From Microbacterium binotii (GTDB lineage Bacteria; Actinomycetota; Actinomycetes; Actinomycetales; Microbacteriaceae), in NCBI RefSeq assembly GCF_021398715.1, contig NZ_CP090347.1, positions 1,488,001 to 1,552,000 of the forward strand: a stretch of 64,000 nt of DNA. The letters are read 5' to 3'. Within the stretch, counting starts at the first letter, position 1. Each line of letters opens with the position of its first letter. The notes beneath the pieces were generated by a model, which saw nothing but the letters and a program-made list of their open reading frames with translations, was not told where the DNA came from and did not search any database. Both the position numbers and the translations under genes were made by a program. Positions 51,819-61,230 of the stretch are shown here, one piece after another.

Positions 51819-53516
51819 TCAGCGCGCCGTCTCGGCGAGCAGGTGTTCGCGCACCTGCTTTCGCAGCACCTTCCCGATGAGCGACTTCGGCAGTTCCTCG
51901 ACGATGAACAAGCGCCGCGGCACCTTGTACGGCGTCAGGATCCCGCGGGCGTAGCTGCGGATCGCCTCGGTGTCGACCTCGGCGCCGGGAGCGACCACGA
52001 TGGCCGCGACGACCTCCTCGCCGGCATGCTCGTCGGGGAGGCCGACGACGGCCACATCCTCCACCTGGGGGTGTTGACGCAGAACGTTCTCCACCTCGGT
52101 CGGGGCGACGTTGAAGCCGCCCGTGATGATGAGCTCCTTGATCCGGTCCACGATGCGGACGAACCCCGCCTCGTCGATCGTGACGATGTCGCCCGTGCGG
52201 AACCACCCGTCGACGAAGACCTCCTCCGTGGCCTCCGGCTTGCCGTAGTAGCCCGAGAAGACCTGCGGTCCGCGCACGAGCAGCTCGCCCGCGGAGCCGG
52301 GGGCGACGTCGACACGGGGGTTCTCCGGGTCGACGACCCGGCACTCGGTGCCGGGCAGCGGAAGCCCCACGGTGCCGGGCACCCGATTCTCGGCGACGGG
52401 ATTCGCCATGAGCACCGGCGAGCACTCGCTGAGCCCGTACCCCTCGACCAGGTAGCCTCCCGTCGCCTCCTCGAAGGGCACGACGAGCTCATGCGGGAGT
52501 GCCATGGCGCCGGAGATCGCGATCCGCGTTCCCGCGAGCGAGATGCCCTTCGCCTGAGCCGCCTGCAGCAGGCGGTCGGCGATGGGCGGCACGAGCGGCA
52601 GGAAGGTCGCGGGGTGCTTCTTGGTCACGGCGAGGACCATGTCGGGGTCGAAGCGCGGGAACAGCACGAGCCGCGCGCCCATCGACATGGCGAAGGTGAG
52701 ACAGAGGGTGAGGCCGTAGGCGTGGAACATCGGCAGCACGGCGTAGACGACGCATCCCTCACCACGGTGGATCGAGGGCACCCATGCCCGCGACTGCGCC
52801 GCGTTGGCGAGCAGATTCCGGTGCGTCAGTTTGGCCCCCTTGGGAGTGCCGGTGGTGCCGCTCGTGTACTGGATGATGGCGAGGTCGTCCGCGGTCGGAG
52901 CGGGATGCGACGCCGGGAGCGGCTCGCTGCGCAGCAGCTGATCCCAGTCGATGCCGCCGCGGACCTTCGCGTGCAGCGCGGCGCGGGACTCGCGCGCCTT
53001 GGCGATCGGCAGGCGCAATGCGGCGCGGGTCGTGAAGGGCATCGCGCGCGTCAGATCCACCGTCACGAGCGTCGAGACGCGCACATCCTTGGGGAAGGTC
53101 TGCACGGTTGCCGCGACTTTGCTCCAGACGATGGCGTGCTTGGCCCCGTGGTCCTCGAACTGCTTGCGCAGCTCGCGCGCCGTGTAGAGCGGGTTGTGCT
53201 CGACGACGACGGCGCCGAGGCGCAGGACGGCATAGAAGGCGACAATGTGCTGCGGGCAGTTGGGCAGGACGATGGCCACGGGGTCGCCTCGGCGCACGCC
53301 CTGCGCGTGAAGCCCGGCCGCTGCGCGCGCGATGGTGCGGTCGAGCTCGCGATACGTCGTCTCACGCCCGAAGAACTGCAGCGCGACGGCATCCGGATAC
53401 TCGCGTGCCGAGGCCTGCACGATATCCAGGAGAGAACCCGACACCGGTTCGAGGTCGTCGGGCACTCCGGCGGCGTAGCTGCGGACCCAGGGACGGGGAG
53501 GATCGAAGGTCGTCAC
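51819..53516 (-). CDS. Long-chain acyl-CoA synthetase (AMP-forming)
   Basis: A 565-residue ANL-superfamily enzyme that activates a fatty acid with ATP and CoA. Motif A5 is IIQYTSGTTGTPKGAKLTHR; later YGLSECSP, GWFRTGDIV and the C-terminal LPKSLIGKVLRKQ with the catalytic lysine are present. Chain-length preference cannot be told. The GTG start is placed by TAGGCT ending seven bases upstream. It is divergent from gatCAB. Confidence 0.92.
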   Translation of the reverse strand: MTTFDPPRPWVRSYAAGVPDDLEPVSGSLLDIVQASAREYPDAVALQFFGRETTYRELDRTIARAAAGLHAQGVRRGDPVAIVLPNCPQHIVAFYAVLRLGAVVVEHNPLYTARELRKQFEDHGAKHAIVWSKVAATVQTFPKDVRVSTLVTVDLTRAMPFTTRAALRLPIAKARESRAALHAKVRGGIDWDQLLRSEPLPASHPAPTADDLAIIQYTSGTTGTPKGAKLTHRNLLANAAQSRAWVPSIHRGEGCVVYAVLPMFHAYGLTLCLTFAMSMGARLVLFPRFDPDMVLAVTKKHPATFLPLVPPIADRLLQAAQAKGISLAGTRIAISGAMALPHELVVPFEEATGGYLVEGYGLSECSPVLMANPVAENRVPGTVGLPLPGTECRVVDPENPRVDVAPGSAGELLVRGPQVFSGYYGKPEATEEVFVDGWFRTGDIVTIDEAGFVRIVDRIKELIITGGFNVAPTEVENVLRQHPQVEDVAVVGLPDEHAGEEVVAAIVVAPGAEVDTEAIRSYARGILTPYKVPRRLFIVEELPKSLIGKVLRKQVREHLLAETAR

Positions 53517-53523
53517 CCGGCAC

Positions 53524-53529
53524 AGCCTA
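53524..53529 (-). promoter_or_regulatory. Leaderless-type -10 box for the acyl-CoA synthetase
   Basis: TAGGCT on the minus strand, seven bases before the GTG. It and the gatC box face away from each other within 55 bases. Confidence 0.55.
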
Positions 53530-53559
53530 CGGGCGCCCGGCGGTCGGGCGGGGCCGAAC

Positions 53560-53565
53560 TAGACT
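53560..53565 (+). promoter_or_regulatory. Leaderless-type -10 box for gatC
   Basis: TAGACT ends exactly six bases before the gatC GTG, predicting a leaderless gatCAB transcript. Confidence 0.6.
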
Positions 53566-53571
53566 GTCGGG

Positions 53572-53871
53572 GTGTCGGAAATCACCCCAGATCTCGTGCG
53601 CCATCTCGGCGTCCTCGCCCGGATCCAATTGAGCGACGAGGAGGTCGGGCGCCTCACCGGTCAGCTCGACGCGATCGTCGACAACATCGCGAAGGTGTCG
53701 GAGGTCGCGACCCCGGATGTCGTCGCGACGAGCCACCCGATCCCGCTGCAGAACGTCTTCCGCGATGACGAGCACAGCGAGGCACTGTCTCTCGCCGAGG
53801 TTCTGCAGAACGCGCCGGATGCGGCGGAGGACCGCTTCCGCGTGACGGCGATCCTGGGGGAGGAGCAGTGA
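53572..53871 (+). CDS. gatC: Glutamyl-tRNA(Gln) amidotransferase subunit C
   Basis: A 99-residue subunit that wraps the GatA-GatB interface. The helix [20 protein letters not shown] and the later [14 protein letters not shown] are typical. It is the first gene of gatCAB, with a leaderless-type promoter, and its stop overlaps gatA by four bases. Confidence 0.95.
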   Translation: MSEITPDLVRHLGVLARIQLSDEEVGRLTGQLDAIVDNIAKVSEVATPDVVATSHPIPLQNVFRDDEHSEALSLAEVLQNAPDAAEDRFRVTAILGEEQ

Positions 53872-55382
53872 GCGACATCATCCGTCTCAGTGCGGCGGAT
53901 CTCGCCGCCAAGCTCGCCGCGGGCGAGGTGTCCAGCGTCGAGGCGACGCAGGCGCATCTGGACCGCATCGCCGCGGTGGATCGTGACGTCCACGCGTTCC
54001 TGCACGTCAACGCGGGCGCGCTGGCCGCCGCCGAGGACGTCGACCGCCGCCGTGCGAGCGGCGAGGTGCTGGGCGAGCTGGCGGGTGTGCCGCTGGCCAT
54101 CAAGGACGTCCTCGTCACCACCGACATGCCCTCTACGAGCGGATCCAAGATCCTCGAGGGCTACATGTCGCCCTACGACGCAACGGTCGTGGCGCGGGCT
54201 CGTGCCGCCGGCCTCGTGCCCCTGGGCAAGACCAACATGGACGAGTTCGCGATGGGCTCCTCCACCGAGCACTCCGCATACGGTCCCACCCGTAACCCGT
54301 GGGACCTCGACCGGATCCCGGGAGGATCGGGCGGCGGCTCGGCGGCCGCTGTCGCCGCCTTCGAAGCCCCTCTCGCGCTGGGCTCGGACACGGGTGGTTC
54401 CATCCGTCAGCCCGCGCACGTGACGGGCACGGTCGGCGTGAAGCCGACCTACGGGGGTGTCAGCCGCTACGGGGCCATCGCGCTCGCCTCGAGCCTCGAC
54501 CAGGTCGGGCCGGTCACGCGCACGGTTCTCGACTCGGCGCTGCTGCACGACGTGATCGCCGGTCACGACCCTCACGACTCGACCTCGCTCACCGACGTCT
54601 GGCCGTCGTTCGCTGCCGCGGCGCGCGAAGGCGCCACGGGCGAGAGCCTCAAAGGCCTCAAGGTCGGCGTCATCCGTGAGCTCGACGACCGCGGCTTCCA
54701 GCAGGGGGTCTCGGACTCGTTCCGTGCGGCGCTCGCGGCCATGCAGGCGCAGGGAGCGGAGATCGTGGAGGTCAGTGCCCCGCACTTCGAGTACGGTGTG
54801 GCGGCCTACTACCTGATCCTGCCCGCCGAGGCATCGAGCAACCTCGCCAAGTTCGACTCCGTCCGGTTCGGGATGCGGGTGAGCCCGCACGCCGCAGCCA
54901 CGGTCGAGGACGTGATGGCCGCGACCCGGGAGGCCGGCTTCGGCGACGAAGTGAAGCGTCGCATCATCCTGGGCACGTACGCGCTCTCCGCGGGCTACTA
55001 CGACGCCTACTACGGCAGTGCCCAGAAGGTGCGCACCCTCATCCAGCGCGACTTCGACGAGGCCTTCGCGAAGGTGGATGTCATCGCGACGCCCTCCGCG
55101 CCCACGACGGCGTTCCGCCTGGGCGAGAAGATCGACGACCCGCTGCAGATGTATCTCAACGACGTGACCACCATCCCGGCGAACCTGGCGGGTGTCCCGG
55201 GGATCTCCGTACCGTCGGGCGTCGCGGCCGAGGACGGACTGCCGGTCGGCATCCAGTTCCTCGCGCCCGCGCGTGAGGACGCGCGTCTGTACCGCGTGGG
55301 GGCGGCGCTCGAGGCGCTGCTCGTCGATTCGTGGGGCGGGCCGCTGCTCGATCGCGCCCCGGTGCTGGGAGGGACCCGCTGA
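53868..55382 (+). CDS. gatA: Glutamyl-tRNA(Gln) amidotransferase subunit A
   Basis: A 504-residue amidase-signature enzyme that liberates ammonia from glutamine. The Ser-Ser-Lys triad is visible: Lys in [10 protein letters not shown] (near 79), Ser in [12 protein letters not shown] (near 155) and the nucleophile Ser in [11 protein letters not shown] (near 179). GTG overlaps the gatC stop and the stop overlaps the gatB start, so all three subunits are made in a coupled way. Confidence 0.97.
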   Translation: MSDIIRLSAADLAAKLAAGEVSSVEATQAHLDRIAAVDRDVHAFLHVNAGALAAAEDVDRRRASGEVLGELAGVPLAIKDVLVTTDMPSTSGSKILEGYMSPYDATVVARARAAGLVPLGKTNMDEFAMGSSTEHSAYGPTRNPWDLDRIPGGSGGGSAAAVAAFEAPLALGSDTGGSIRQPAHVTGTVGVKPTYGGVSRYGAIALASSLDQVGPVTRTVLDSALLHDVIAGHDPHDSTSLTDVWPSFAAAAREGATGESLKGLKVGVIRELDDRGFQQGVSDSFRAALAAMQAQGAEIVEVSAPHFEYGVAAYYLILPAEASSNLAKFDSVRFGMRVSPHAAATVEDVMAATREAGFGDEVKRRIILGTYALSAGYYDAYYGSAQKVRTLIQRDFDEAFAKVDVIATPSAPTTAFRLGEKIDDPLQMYLNDVTTIPANLAGVPGISVPSGVAAEDGLPVGIQFLAPAREDARLYRVGAALEALLVDSWGGPLLDRAPVLGGTR

Positions 55383-56896
55383 TGGCCAAAGACAAGCTGA
55401 TGGACTTCGACAAGGCTCTCGAGCTGTTCGAGCCCGTGCTCGGCTTCGAGGTCCACGTGGAGCTCAACACGCGCACGAAGATGTTCTCGGCCGCGCCGAA
55501 CCCCGCCCACCCGGACAACCACGACGCCGCGCCGAACACGCTGGTCGCGCCCGTGGACATGGGGCTGCCCGGCGCGCTGCCGGTCGTCAACGCCACGGCG
55601 ATCCGCTCCTCGATCAGTTTGGGGCTCGCCCTCGGCTGCTCGATCGCGCCGTCGAGCCGGTTCGCGCGCAAGAACTACTTCTATCCGGATCTCGGCAAGA
55701 ACTACCAGATCTCGCAGTACGACGAACCGATCGCGTTCGACGGTCAGGTCGAGATCGAGCTCGCCGACGGGACGCTCGTCACGGTTCCGATCGAGCGCGC
55801 CCACATGGAGGAGGACGCCGGCAAGCTCACCCACGTCGGCGGCGCCACCGGCCGTATCCAGGGCGCCGAGTACTCGCTCGTCGACTACAACCGCGCCGGT
55901 GTCCCTCTCGTGGAGATCGTCACGCGCCCCATCTTCGGTGCCGAGCACCGCGCTCCGGAGATCGCGAAGGCGTATGTTGCGGCCATCCGTGACATCGTCC
56001 TCTCTCTGGGCATCTCGGAGGCCCGCCTCGAGCGCGGCAACCTGCGCTGCGACGCGAACGTGTCGCTGCGTCCGCGCGGGGCGGAGAAGCTCGGCACACG
56101 CACCGAAACGAAGAACGTCAACTCGATGCGCTCCGTCGAGCGTGCCGTGCGCTACGAGATCCAGCGTCAGGCGGCGATCCTCGCCGCGGGCGGCACGATC
56201 ACGCAGGAGACGCGGCACTGGCACGAGGACACGGGGACGACGTCGCCGGGTCGTCCGAAGTCGGATGCCGACGACTACCGGTACTTCCCGGAGCCCGATC
56301 TGCTGCCCGTGGTCCCCGCCCCTGAGCTGATCGAGGAGCTGCGTGCCGCGCTTCCCGAACCGCCGGCGGCTCGTCGCCGTCGGTTGAAGGCCGAGTGGGG
56401 TTTCACCGACCTCGAGTTCCAGGACGTCGCCAACGGGGGACTCCTGGTCGAGGTCGAGGCGACGATCGCCGCCGGTGCAAGCCCTGCCGCCGCGCGCAAA
56501 TGGTGGACCGGTGAGATCACCCGCGTCGCGAACGCTCAGGAGCGGGAAGCGGCAGACCTCGTCACCCCGGCCGACGTCGCCGCCCTGCAGGCGCTCGTGG
56601 ATGCCGGCACACTGACCGACAAGCTCGCCCGCCAGGTGCTCGAGGGCGTCATCGCCGGCGAGGGCTCGCCGCAGGAGGTCGTCGACGCCCGTGGGCTCGC
56701 GGTGGTCTCCGACGACGGTGCGCTGATCGCGGCGATCGACGACGCCCTTGCCGCGCAGCCCGACGTGCTGGCGAAGATCCGCGACGGCAAGGTCCAGGCG
56801 GCGGGTGCCGTCATCGGTGCGGTCATGAAGGCGATGAAGGGGCAGGCCGACGCCGCCCGCGTCCGCGAGCTGGTGCTGGAGCGCGCCGCACAGTGA
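55382..56896 (+). CDS. gatB: Aspartyl/glutamyl-tRNA amidotransferase subunit B
   Basis: A 504-residue subunit that binds Glu-tRNA(Gln) and activates the glutamyl group. Core motifs [40 protein letters not shown] and the C-terminal YqeY-like tail domain are intact. The ATG overlaps the gatA stop as TGATG. Presence of GatCAB implies the indirect route to Gln-tRNA; no glnS is in the window. Confidence 0.97.
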   Translation: MAKDKLMDFDKALELFEPVLGFEVHVELNTRTKMFSAAPNPAHPDNHDAAPNTLVAPVDMGLPGALPVVNATAIRSSISLGLALGCSIAPSSRFARKNYFYPDLGKNYQISQYDEPIAFDGQVEIELADGTLVTVPIERAHMEEDAGKLTHVGGATGRIQGAEYSLVDYNRAGVPLVEIVTRPIFGAEHRAPEIAKAYVAAIRDIVLSLGISEARLERGNLRCDANVSLRPRGAEKLGTRTETKNVNSMRSVERAVRYEIQRQAAILAAGGTITQETRHWHEDTGTTSPGRPKSDADDYRYFPEPDLLPVVPAPELIEELRAALPEPPAARRRRLKAEWGFTDLEFQDVANGGLLVEVEATIAAGASPAAARKWWTGEITRVANAQEREAADLVTPADVAALQALVDAGTLTDKLARQVLEGVIAGEGSPQEVVDARGLAVVSDDGALIAAIDDALAAQPDVLAKIRDGKVQAAGAVIGAVMKAMKGQADAARVRELVLERAAQ

Positions 56897-56903
56897 CCGC
56901 GCC

Positions 56904-56938
56904 CTCCCGCGGGCCGCGATGTCGGCGGTCCGCGGGAG
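56904..56938 (+). terminator. Terminator after gatB
   Basis: A 13-bp stem with one G-U pair (56904-56916 with 56926-56938) and a nine-base loop begins seven bases after the gatB stop. Its last bases overlap the putative dinB -10 box (GAGAAT, 56936-56941). Confidence 0.75.
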
Positions 56939-56947
56939 AATGATCGT

Positions 56948-58204
56948 ATGGGACGCGGCGACGGATCAGGGCGCATCGTGTCGCCGGCCGATGCCGACGA
57001 CACCGGCGCCGGCATCCTGCACGTCGACATGGATGCGTTCTACGCCGCGGTGGCCGTGCTCGACGATCCGTCGTTGGCGGGAAAGCCGCTCATCATCGGA
57101 TCGCCCGAGGCGCGAAGCGTGGTCTCCAGCGCGTCGTACGAGGCGCGTCGCTACGGCGTGCGATCCGCGATGCCGGTGTCGCAGGCCATGCGTCTGTGCC
57201 CGACGGCCGTGATCGTGCCCCCGCGCTTCGACCGTTACACAGCGCTCTCGGCCCAGGTCATGGACATCTTCCGCGAGTTCACCCCGCTGGTCGAACCCCT
57301 GTCGATCGACGAGGCCTTCCTCGATGTGCGCGGTTCGCGCCGTCTCTGGGGGAGCCCAGGCACGATCGCGCGACTCCTGCGCGCCCGGGTGCGCGAGCGC
57401 ACCGGTCTCGTGTGCAGCGTGGGCGCGGCGGCGACGAAGCACGTCGCGAAGATGGCGTCGACGCTCAGCAAGCCCGACGGGCTGCTCATCATCGCAGCGG
57501 CCGATACCTCGGCGTTTCTCGCGCCCCGACCGGTTCGTGCGATGTGGGGCGTGGGGCCGCGGTCCGCAGAGGTCCTCGAAGCCCGCGGCATCCGCACGAT
57601 CGGCGACGTCCTGCAGACGCCTCGGCCGGTGCTCGAGAAAGTGCTCGGTCCTGCCATGGGGGAGCGCGTCTGGCGTCTGGCGCGCGGGGAGGACGCGCGT
57701 GAGGTGTCCGTCGAGAGGGTCGACAAGAGCATCGGGCACGAGGAGACCTTCCACGAGGACGTCGACGACGACGCGGTGCTCCGCGCCGAGGTGCGGCGTC
57801 TCGCCGACCGGGTGGGCGCGCGACTTCGGGCGCACGATGTCGAGGCAGCGACGGTGGCGATCAAGGTCCGTTTCGCGGACTTCCGCACCCTGTCCCGGTC
57901 GGTGACGCTGCCCGAGCCCACCGCCGTGGGGCAGCGGATCGGCGACGCCGCGCTGCGCCTGCTTGCGGGAATCGACCGGTCGCTCCCTGTGCGGCTCATC
58001 GGGGTGCGGGGCGAGAACCTGCGCTCGTCGGGCACGATGGCGACCCTCTGGGATGACGACGCCGAGTGGCGACGCGTCGAAGAAGCCCTCGATGACGCGT
58101 CGAGCCGCTTCGGTCGCGGAGCGGTCACCCGCGCGGCGCTGCTCGGTGCGCCGCGCGCAGGCGGATCGCTGCCCTCGCATCCCCGTCCACCCCGTTCCGA
58201 CTGA
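56948..58204 (+). CDS. dinB: DNA polymerase IV (Y-family)
   Basis: A 418-residue translesion polymerase. Catalytic motifs HVDMDAFYAAVAVLDDP and LSIDEAFLDVRGS carry the conserved Asp and Glu residues. The palm, thumb and little-finger domains are complete, but the C-terminal tail shows no clear beta-clamp-binding peptide to my eye. The ATG is six bases after GAGAAT. Confidence 0.94.
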   Translation: MGRGDGSGRIVSPADADDTGAGILHVDMDAFYAAVAVLDDPSLAGKPLIIGSPEARSVVSSASYEARRYGVRSAMPVSQAMRLCPTAVIVPPRFDRYTALSAQVMDIFREFTPLVEPLSIDEAFLDVRGSRRLWGSPGTIARLLRARVRERTGLVCSVGAAATKHVAKMASTLSKPDGLLIIAAADTSAFLAPRPVRAMWGVGPRSAEVLEARGIRTIGDVLQTPRPVLEKVLGPAMGERVWRLARGEDAREVSVERVDKSIGHEETFHEDVDDDAVLRAEVRRLADRVGARLRAHDVEAATVAIKVRFADFRTLSRSVTLPEPTAVGQRIGDAALRLLAGIDRSLPVRLIGVRGENLRSSGTMATLWDDDAEWRRVEEALDDASSRFGRGAVTRAALLGAPRAGGSLPSHPRPPRSD

Positions 58205-58236
58205 GTCAAGGCGTAGGTGTCATGCGTTTCTGCCGT

Positions 58237-58242
58237 TAGCGT
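58237..58242 (+). promoter_or_regulatory. Leaderless-type -10 box for the GerW-like gene
   Basis: TAGCGT ends exactly six bases before the ATG at 58249. Confidence 0.5.
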
Positions 58243-58248
58243 GGGGGC

Positions 58249-58569
58249 ATGGCCAACTTCGTTCTCGATCTCGGTAAGCAGTCCGCATCCCTCGGCGTCA
58301 CCTCCGTGTACGGCGAACAGCAGGACGTCGACGGCGTGCGCTTCATCCCGGTCGCGCTGTCGTGGCACGGCTTCGGGGGCGGCTCCGACGACAGCGGCAA
58401 CGAAGGCGGTGGCGGCGGTGGCTACACGGTTCCGCTGGGCGCCTACATCCGCAAGGGCGACGACCTGCGCTTCGAGCCGAACCTGGTGTCGCTGCTCGCG
58501 GTGGCGATTCCGTTCGTCTTCGTCGCCGGTCGCGCGCTGAGCCGCGTGATCCGCGCCCTCAAGAAGTAG
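58249..58569 (+). CDS. Small GerW/YtfJ-like glycine-rich protein
   Basis: A 106-residue protein with an N-terminal soluble region, a Gly/Asp/Ser-rich centre (GFGGGSDDSGNEGGGGGGY) and a C-terminal hydrophobic helix (about 79-97) ending ALKK. The central glycine run followed by VPLGAYIRKGDDLRFEPN recalls GerW (YtfJ) proteins, which occur widely outside spore formers. The assignment is tentative. A P-loop kinase-like gene starts two bases after it. Confidence 0.55.
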   Translation: MANFVLDLGKQSASLGVTSVYGEQQDVDGVRFIPVALSWHGFGGGSDDSGNEGGGGGGYTVPLGAYIRKGDDLRFEPNLVSLLAVAIPFVFVAGRALSRVIRALKK

Positions 58570-58570
58570 C

Positions 58571-59110
58571 GTGCCGCAGGGCGGCGCCTCGCTCGTCGAC
58601 ATCGCGTCATCCCTCGACGTGTGCGGGCCGACGCGTCTCGTGGTCATCGACGGCCGCTCCGGGGCGGGCAAGACGACACTCGCGCGCGAGCTCCAGGCGG
58701 CGCGGCCCGCGTACACCGTCCTCTCGCTCGACCAGCTCTATCCCGGATGGGATGGATTGCGCCGGGGCGCGGATGCCGCGATCACCGGCGTGCTGGAGCC
58801 GCTGACGCAGGGACGGGTCGGCCGCTGGCAGGGCTGGGACTGGGAGTCCGACCGCCCGGCAGCTTGGCACGAGGTCGCGTCGGGAACGCCCCTGATCGTC
58901 GAGGGCGCGGGCGTCCTGACGCCGGTGGCGGCTGCGCTGGCGCCGGTGCGCGTCTGGGTGGAGGCGGACGACGCTGTGAGACGGGAGCGGGCACTGCGAC
59001 GTGACGGTGCGACGTACGAGCCGCATTGGGATCGCTGGGCTGCTCAGGAGCGAGATCATCTGAGCGAGAACGACCCGCGCTCCCTGGCGACGCACGTCGT
59101 CAACGTCTGA
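58571..59110 (+). CDS. P-loop nucleoside-kinase-like ATPase
   Basis: A 179-residue ATPase with Walker A IDGRSGAGKTTLARELQ near the N-terminus, a LDQLYPGWDGLRRG segment and a HWDRWAAQERDHLSENDP tail. It resembles uridine-kinase-type P-loop proteins, but the phosphate acceptor is not evident. The GTG start is one base after the previous stop. It converges with the DUF2017 gene with one base between. Confidence 0.8.
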   Translation: MPQGGASLVDIASSLDVCGPTRLVVIDGRSGAGKTTLARELQAARPAYTVLSLDQLYPGWDGLRRGADAAITGVLEPLTQGRVGRWQGWDWESDRPAAWHEVASGTPLIVEGAGVLTPVAAALAPVRVWVEADDAVRRERALRRDGATYEPHWDRWAAQERDHLSENDPRSLATHVVNV

Positions 59111-59111
59111 C

Positions 59112-59603
59112 TCACGGGTCTTCGGTGGCACCGATCAACAGCTCGAGCCGATAGCCGAGCCACTCGTACACGCCGAAGCGGGGATCGTCCGCCGGGTGAT
59201 CGTCCTCGTCGTCTATGCCCAGCCGTGCGGCCAGGACGAGCCGGACGGCATTGAGTGTCCGCATCCATGCCGCCACCTGGCGCGGCTCGAGCGTGATATC
59301 CATCTGTGCGAGCGCCTCGTCGAAGGCGTCGTCGTCGGACGGGTCCAGTTCTCCCGCGCTTGCGAGATCCGCGAGGACGGTGCCCGCCTCGGCACTCCGA
59401 CGGCGCAGGAGGTCAGCGCGGGTCGCGGCGTGGAACTGATCCGCCGACGCCGCGTCCTCGGGATAGGCCGAGGGAGTCAGGCGCGCCACAGCCGGGTCGG
59501 ATGCGGCATCCGCGTCCGCGAGCAGATCGACGAACTGTCCGACGAGACCCCGGAGGTGGACGGCCTCGACGCGCGTGAAGGAGAGAGTGACCGTGTCGCT
59601 CAT
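59112..59603 (-). CDS. DUF2017 family protein
   Basis: A 163-residue acidic helical protein matching the DUF2017 family, which in actinobacteria lies next to clpS. No catalytic motif is evident. The ATG overlaps the clpS stop (59600-59603) as ATGA, so it may act with the Clp adaptor pathway, though this rests on context alone. Confidence 0.85.
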   Translation of the reverse strand: MSDTVTLSFTRVEAVHLRGLVGQFVDLLADADAASDPAVARLTPSAYPEDAASADQFHAATRADLLRRRSAEAGTVLADLASAGELDPSDDDAFDEALAQMDITLEPRQVAAWMRTLNAVRLVLAARLGIDDEDDHPADDPRFGVYEWLGYRLELLIGATEDP

Positions 59604-59905
59604 GCGCCGGGCGCCCGTCGGACGGTGGCCCAGAGTCCGTAGTCGTGCATCGCCTGCGCGTGCAGTTCCATCTGCTCCCGCATCCCCTCCGCCACGACCG
59701 CGTGCCCGTCGTTGTGTACCGCCATCATGCGCCGGGTGGCCTCCTCCCGGGAGAAGCCGAAGTACTCGCGGAAGACGCGGACGACGTAGCTCATCAGGTT
59801 GACGGGGTCGTTCCACACGACGGTCTGCCAGTGCGGGTCGAGGGCGTCGACCGTGCCGAGATCGACCCGTTCGTCGATGTCGGGACTCGCGAGCGCGGCC
59901 ATCAT
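59600..59905 (-). CDS. clpS: ATP-dependent Clp protease adaptor ClpS
   Basis: A 101-residue adaptor that delivers N-degron substrates to the Clp ATPase. The core VVWNDPVNLMSYVVRVFREY and MMAVHNDGHAVVAEGMREQME match the family, including the conserved Asn-Asp-Pro and His positions. The ATG overlapping the metallopeptidase stop (ATGA) is preferred; an in-frame ATG two codons further upstream also fits. Confidence 0.92.
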   Translation of the reverse strand: MMAALASPDIDERVDLGTVDALDPHWQTVVWNDPVNLMSYVVRVFREYFGFSREEATRRMMAVHNDGHAVVAEGMREQMELHAQAMHDYGLWATVRRAPGA

Positions 59906-60252
59906 GCCCATCCCAGCTCGTGCAGGCGCGCGTCATCGATGCCGTAGAAGTGCGCGATCTCATGGACGAGCGTCGTGTGCACCTCGTCGCGGAGTTCCTG
60001 TTCGTCGGCGCAGGCGTTCAGGTGGGGTTCGCGGTACACCACGATCCGATCCGGAAGCTCGCCGACGCCATAGCGATCGCGCTCAGTGAGTGCCCACCCG
60101 TCATACAGACCGAACAGCTCGCCCTGATCGTCGTCCGAGCGGTCTTCGACCACGAACACGACATTGTCGAGACCGTCGACCATGTCGTCGGGGAGGCGAT
60201 CGAGTTCGTCGACGACGAGGCGTTCGAAGCTCTCGTGATCCATCTCAAGCAT
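59902..60252 (-). CDS. Zincin-like metallopeptidase (PF06262 type)
   Basis: A 116-residue small protein with the zinc-protease motif HEIAHFYGIDD (His-Glu-x-x-His) near the C-terminus and an FVVEDR-type N-terminal core, matching the Zincin_1 family. The substrate is unknown. The start is uncertain: ATG 60252 or ATG 60243, since no strong ribosome-binding site is present. It overlaps clpS by four bases, chaining three genes. Confidence 0.85.
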   Translation of the reverse strand: MLEMDHESFERLVVDELDRLPDDMVDGLDNVVFVVEDRSDDDQGELFGLYDGWALTERDRYGVGELPDRIVVYREPHLNACADEQELRDEVHTTLVHEIAHFYGIDDARLHELGWA

Positions 60253-60285
60253 CAGGCGACCCTGCCTCGCAACGGAGGGAAGAAG

Positions 60286-60361
60286 TGGGGTGGCTAACGG
60301 GGCTTGAACCCGCGACCCCCGCGACCACAACGCGGTGCTCTACCAACTGAGCTATAGCCAC
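60286..60361 (-). tRNA. tRNA-His (GTG)
   Basis: A complete cloverleaf: acceptor GTGGCTA pairs with TAGCCAC, D-arm GCTC/GAGC, anticodon loop TTGTGGT with anticodon GTG, and the GGTTCAAGC-type T-arm. The 3' CCA is encoded. A G lies at position -1 (60362), the identity element of histidine tRNA, opposite the discriminator C. Confidence 0.97.
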
Positions 60362-60398
60362 CATGTCTCCCGCTCGCGCGGGCAACCAAACGATTCTC

Positions 60399-61022
60399 TC
60401 ACACCTCGGGGGCAAATGATGACACGACGTTCGCTGCGACGGACTTCGCGTCGTCGCTGGACGGACCGGGCTGCGACACGAACACGGCTTCGCGGTAATA
60501 GGCCAGCTCGCGGATGGATTCGCGGATGTCGGCGAGGGCCCGGTGGCCGCCGTTCTTGGCGGGTGCGTTGAAGTAGACCCGCGGATACCAGCGGCGCGAG
60601 AGCTCCTTGATGCTCGAGACGTCGACGTTGCGGTAGTGCAGCCACCGGTCGAGTCGGGGCATGTAGCGGGCGAGGAAGGCGCGGTCCGTGCCGATCGTGT
60701 TGCCCGCCAGCGGCGCCTTGCCCTCGATCGGCGCGAAGCGCTGCACGTACTCGAGCGCCTGGAACTCGGCCTCGGCGACGCTCACACCGGAGGGGATCTC
60801 CTCGAGAAGTCCGGACGAGCGGTGCATCTCGGTGACGAAATCGTTCATGTTCGCCAGTGCGGAGGCATCCGGACGGATGACGATCTGGAAACCCTCGTCG
60901 AGGACGTTCAGCTCGAAGTCCGTCACGACGATCGCGATCTCGACGAGCTCGTCGATCTGCGGATCGAGACCCGTCATCTCGCAGTCGATCCACACCAGCC
61001 GGTCGCCATCGGTCGTACTCAC
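60399..61022 (-). CDS. orn: Oligoribonuclease
   Basis: A 207-residue 3'-5' exonuclease of the DEDD family that degrades short RNAs and pGpG. The motif LVWIDCEMTGLDPQIDELVE carries the first Asp and Glu, and later NTIGTDRAFLARYMP and HRALADIRESI complete the set. The second GTG is chosen because AGGAGG lies eight bases upstream; a GTG two codons earlier lies too close. It is flanked by tRNA genes. Confidence 0.96.
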   Translation of the reverse strand: MSTTDGDRLVWIDCEMTGLDPQIDELVEIAIVVTDFELNVLDEGFQIVIRPDASALANMNDFVTEMHRSSGLLEEIPSGVSVAEAEFQALEYVQRFAPIEGKAPLAGNTIGTDRAFLARYMPRLDRWLHYRNVDVSSIKELSRRWYPRVYFNAPAKNGGHRALADIRESIRELAYYREAVFVSQPGPSSDDAKSVAANVVSSFAPEV

Positions 61023-61068
61023 GTGCACATCCTCCTCGTGTGTTCCGACGCGGACGAGTCGGAGACGG

Positions 61069-61144
61069 TGGTCCCCCCGGCAGGAATCGAACCTGCGACC
61101 AAGAGATTAGAAGGCTCCTGCTCTATCCGCTGAGCTACGGGGGG
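61069..61144 (-). tRNA. tRNA-Arg (TCT)
   Basis: A 76-nt cloverleaf including encoded CCA: acceptor CCCCCCG/CGGGGGG, D-arm GCTC/GAGC, T-arm GCAGG/CCTGC with TTCGATT loop, and anticodon TCT in loop CTTCTAA. The anticodon stem has a C31-U39 mismatch next to the loop and a G27-U43 wobble. Confidence 0.95.
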
Positions 61145-61230
61145 CCGCACCGTCCAGCGTAGCGCGATGGGCCTGGTGCCCGACCGTCGGACGGCGTAGC
61201 GTCGGCCGCACACGGACGAGGAGGTTCGGC

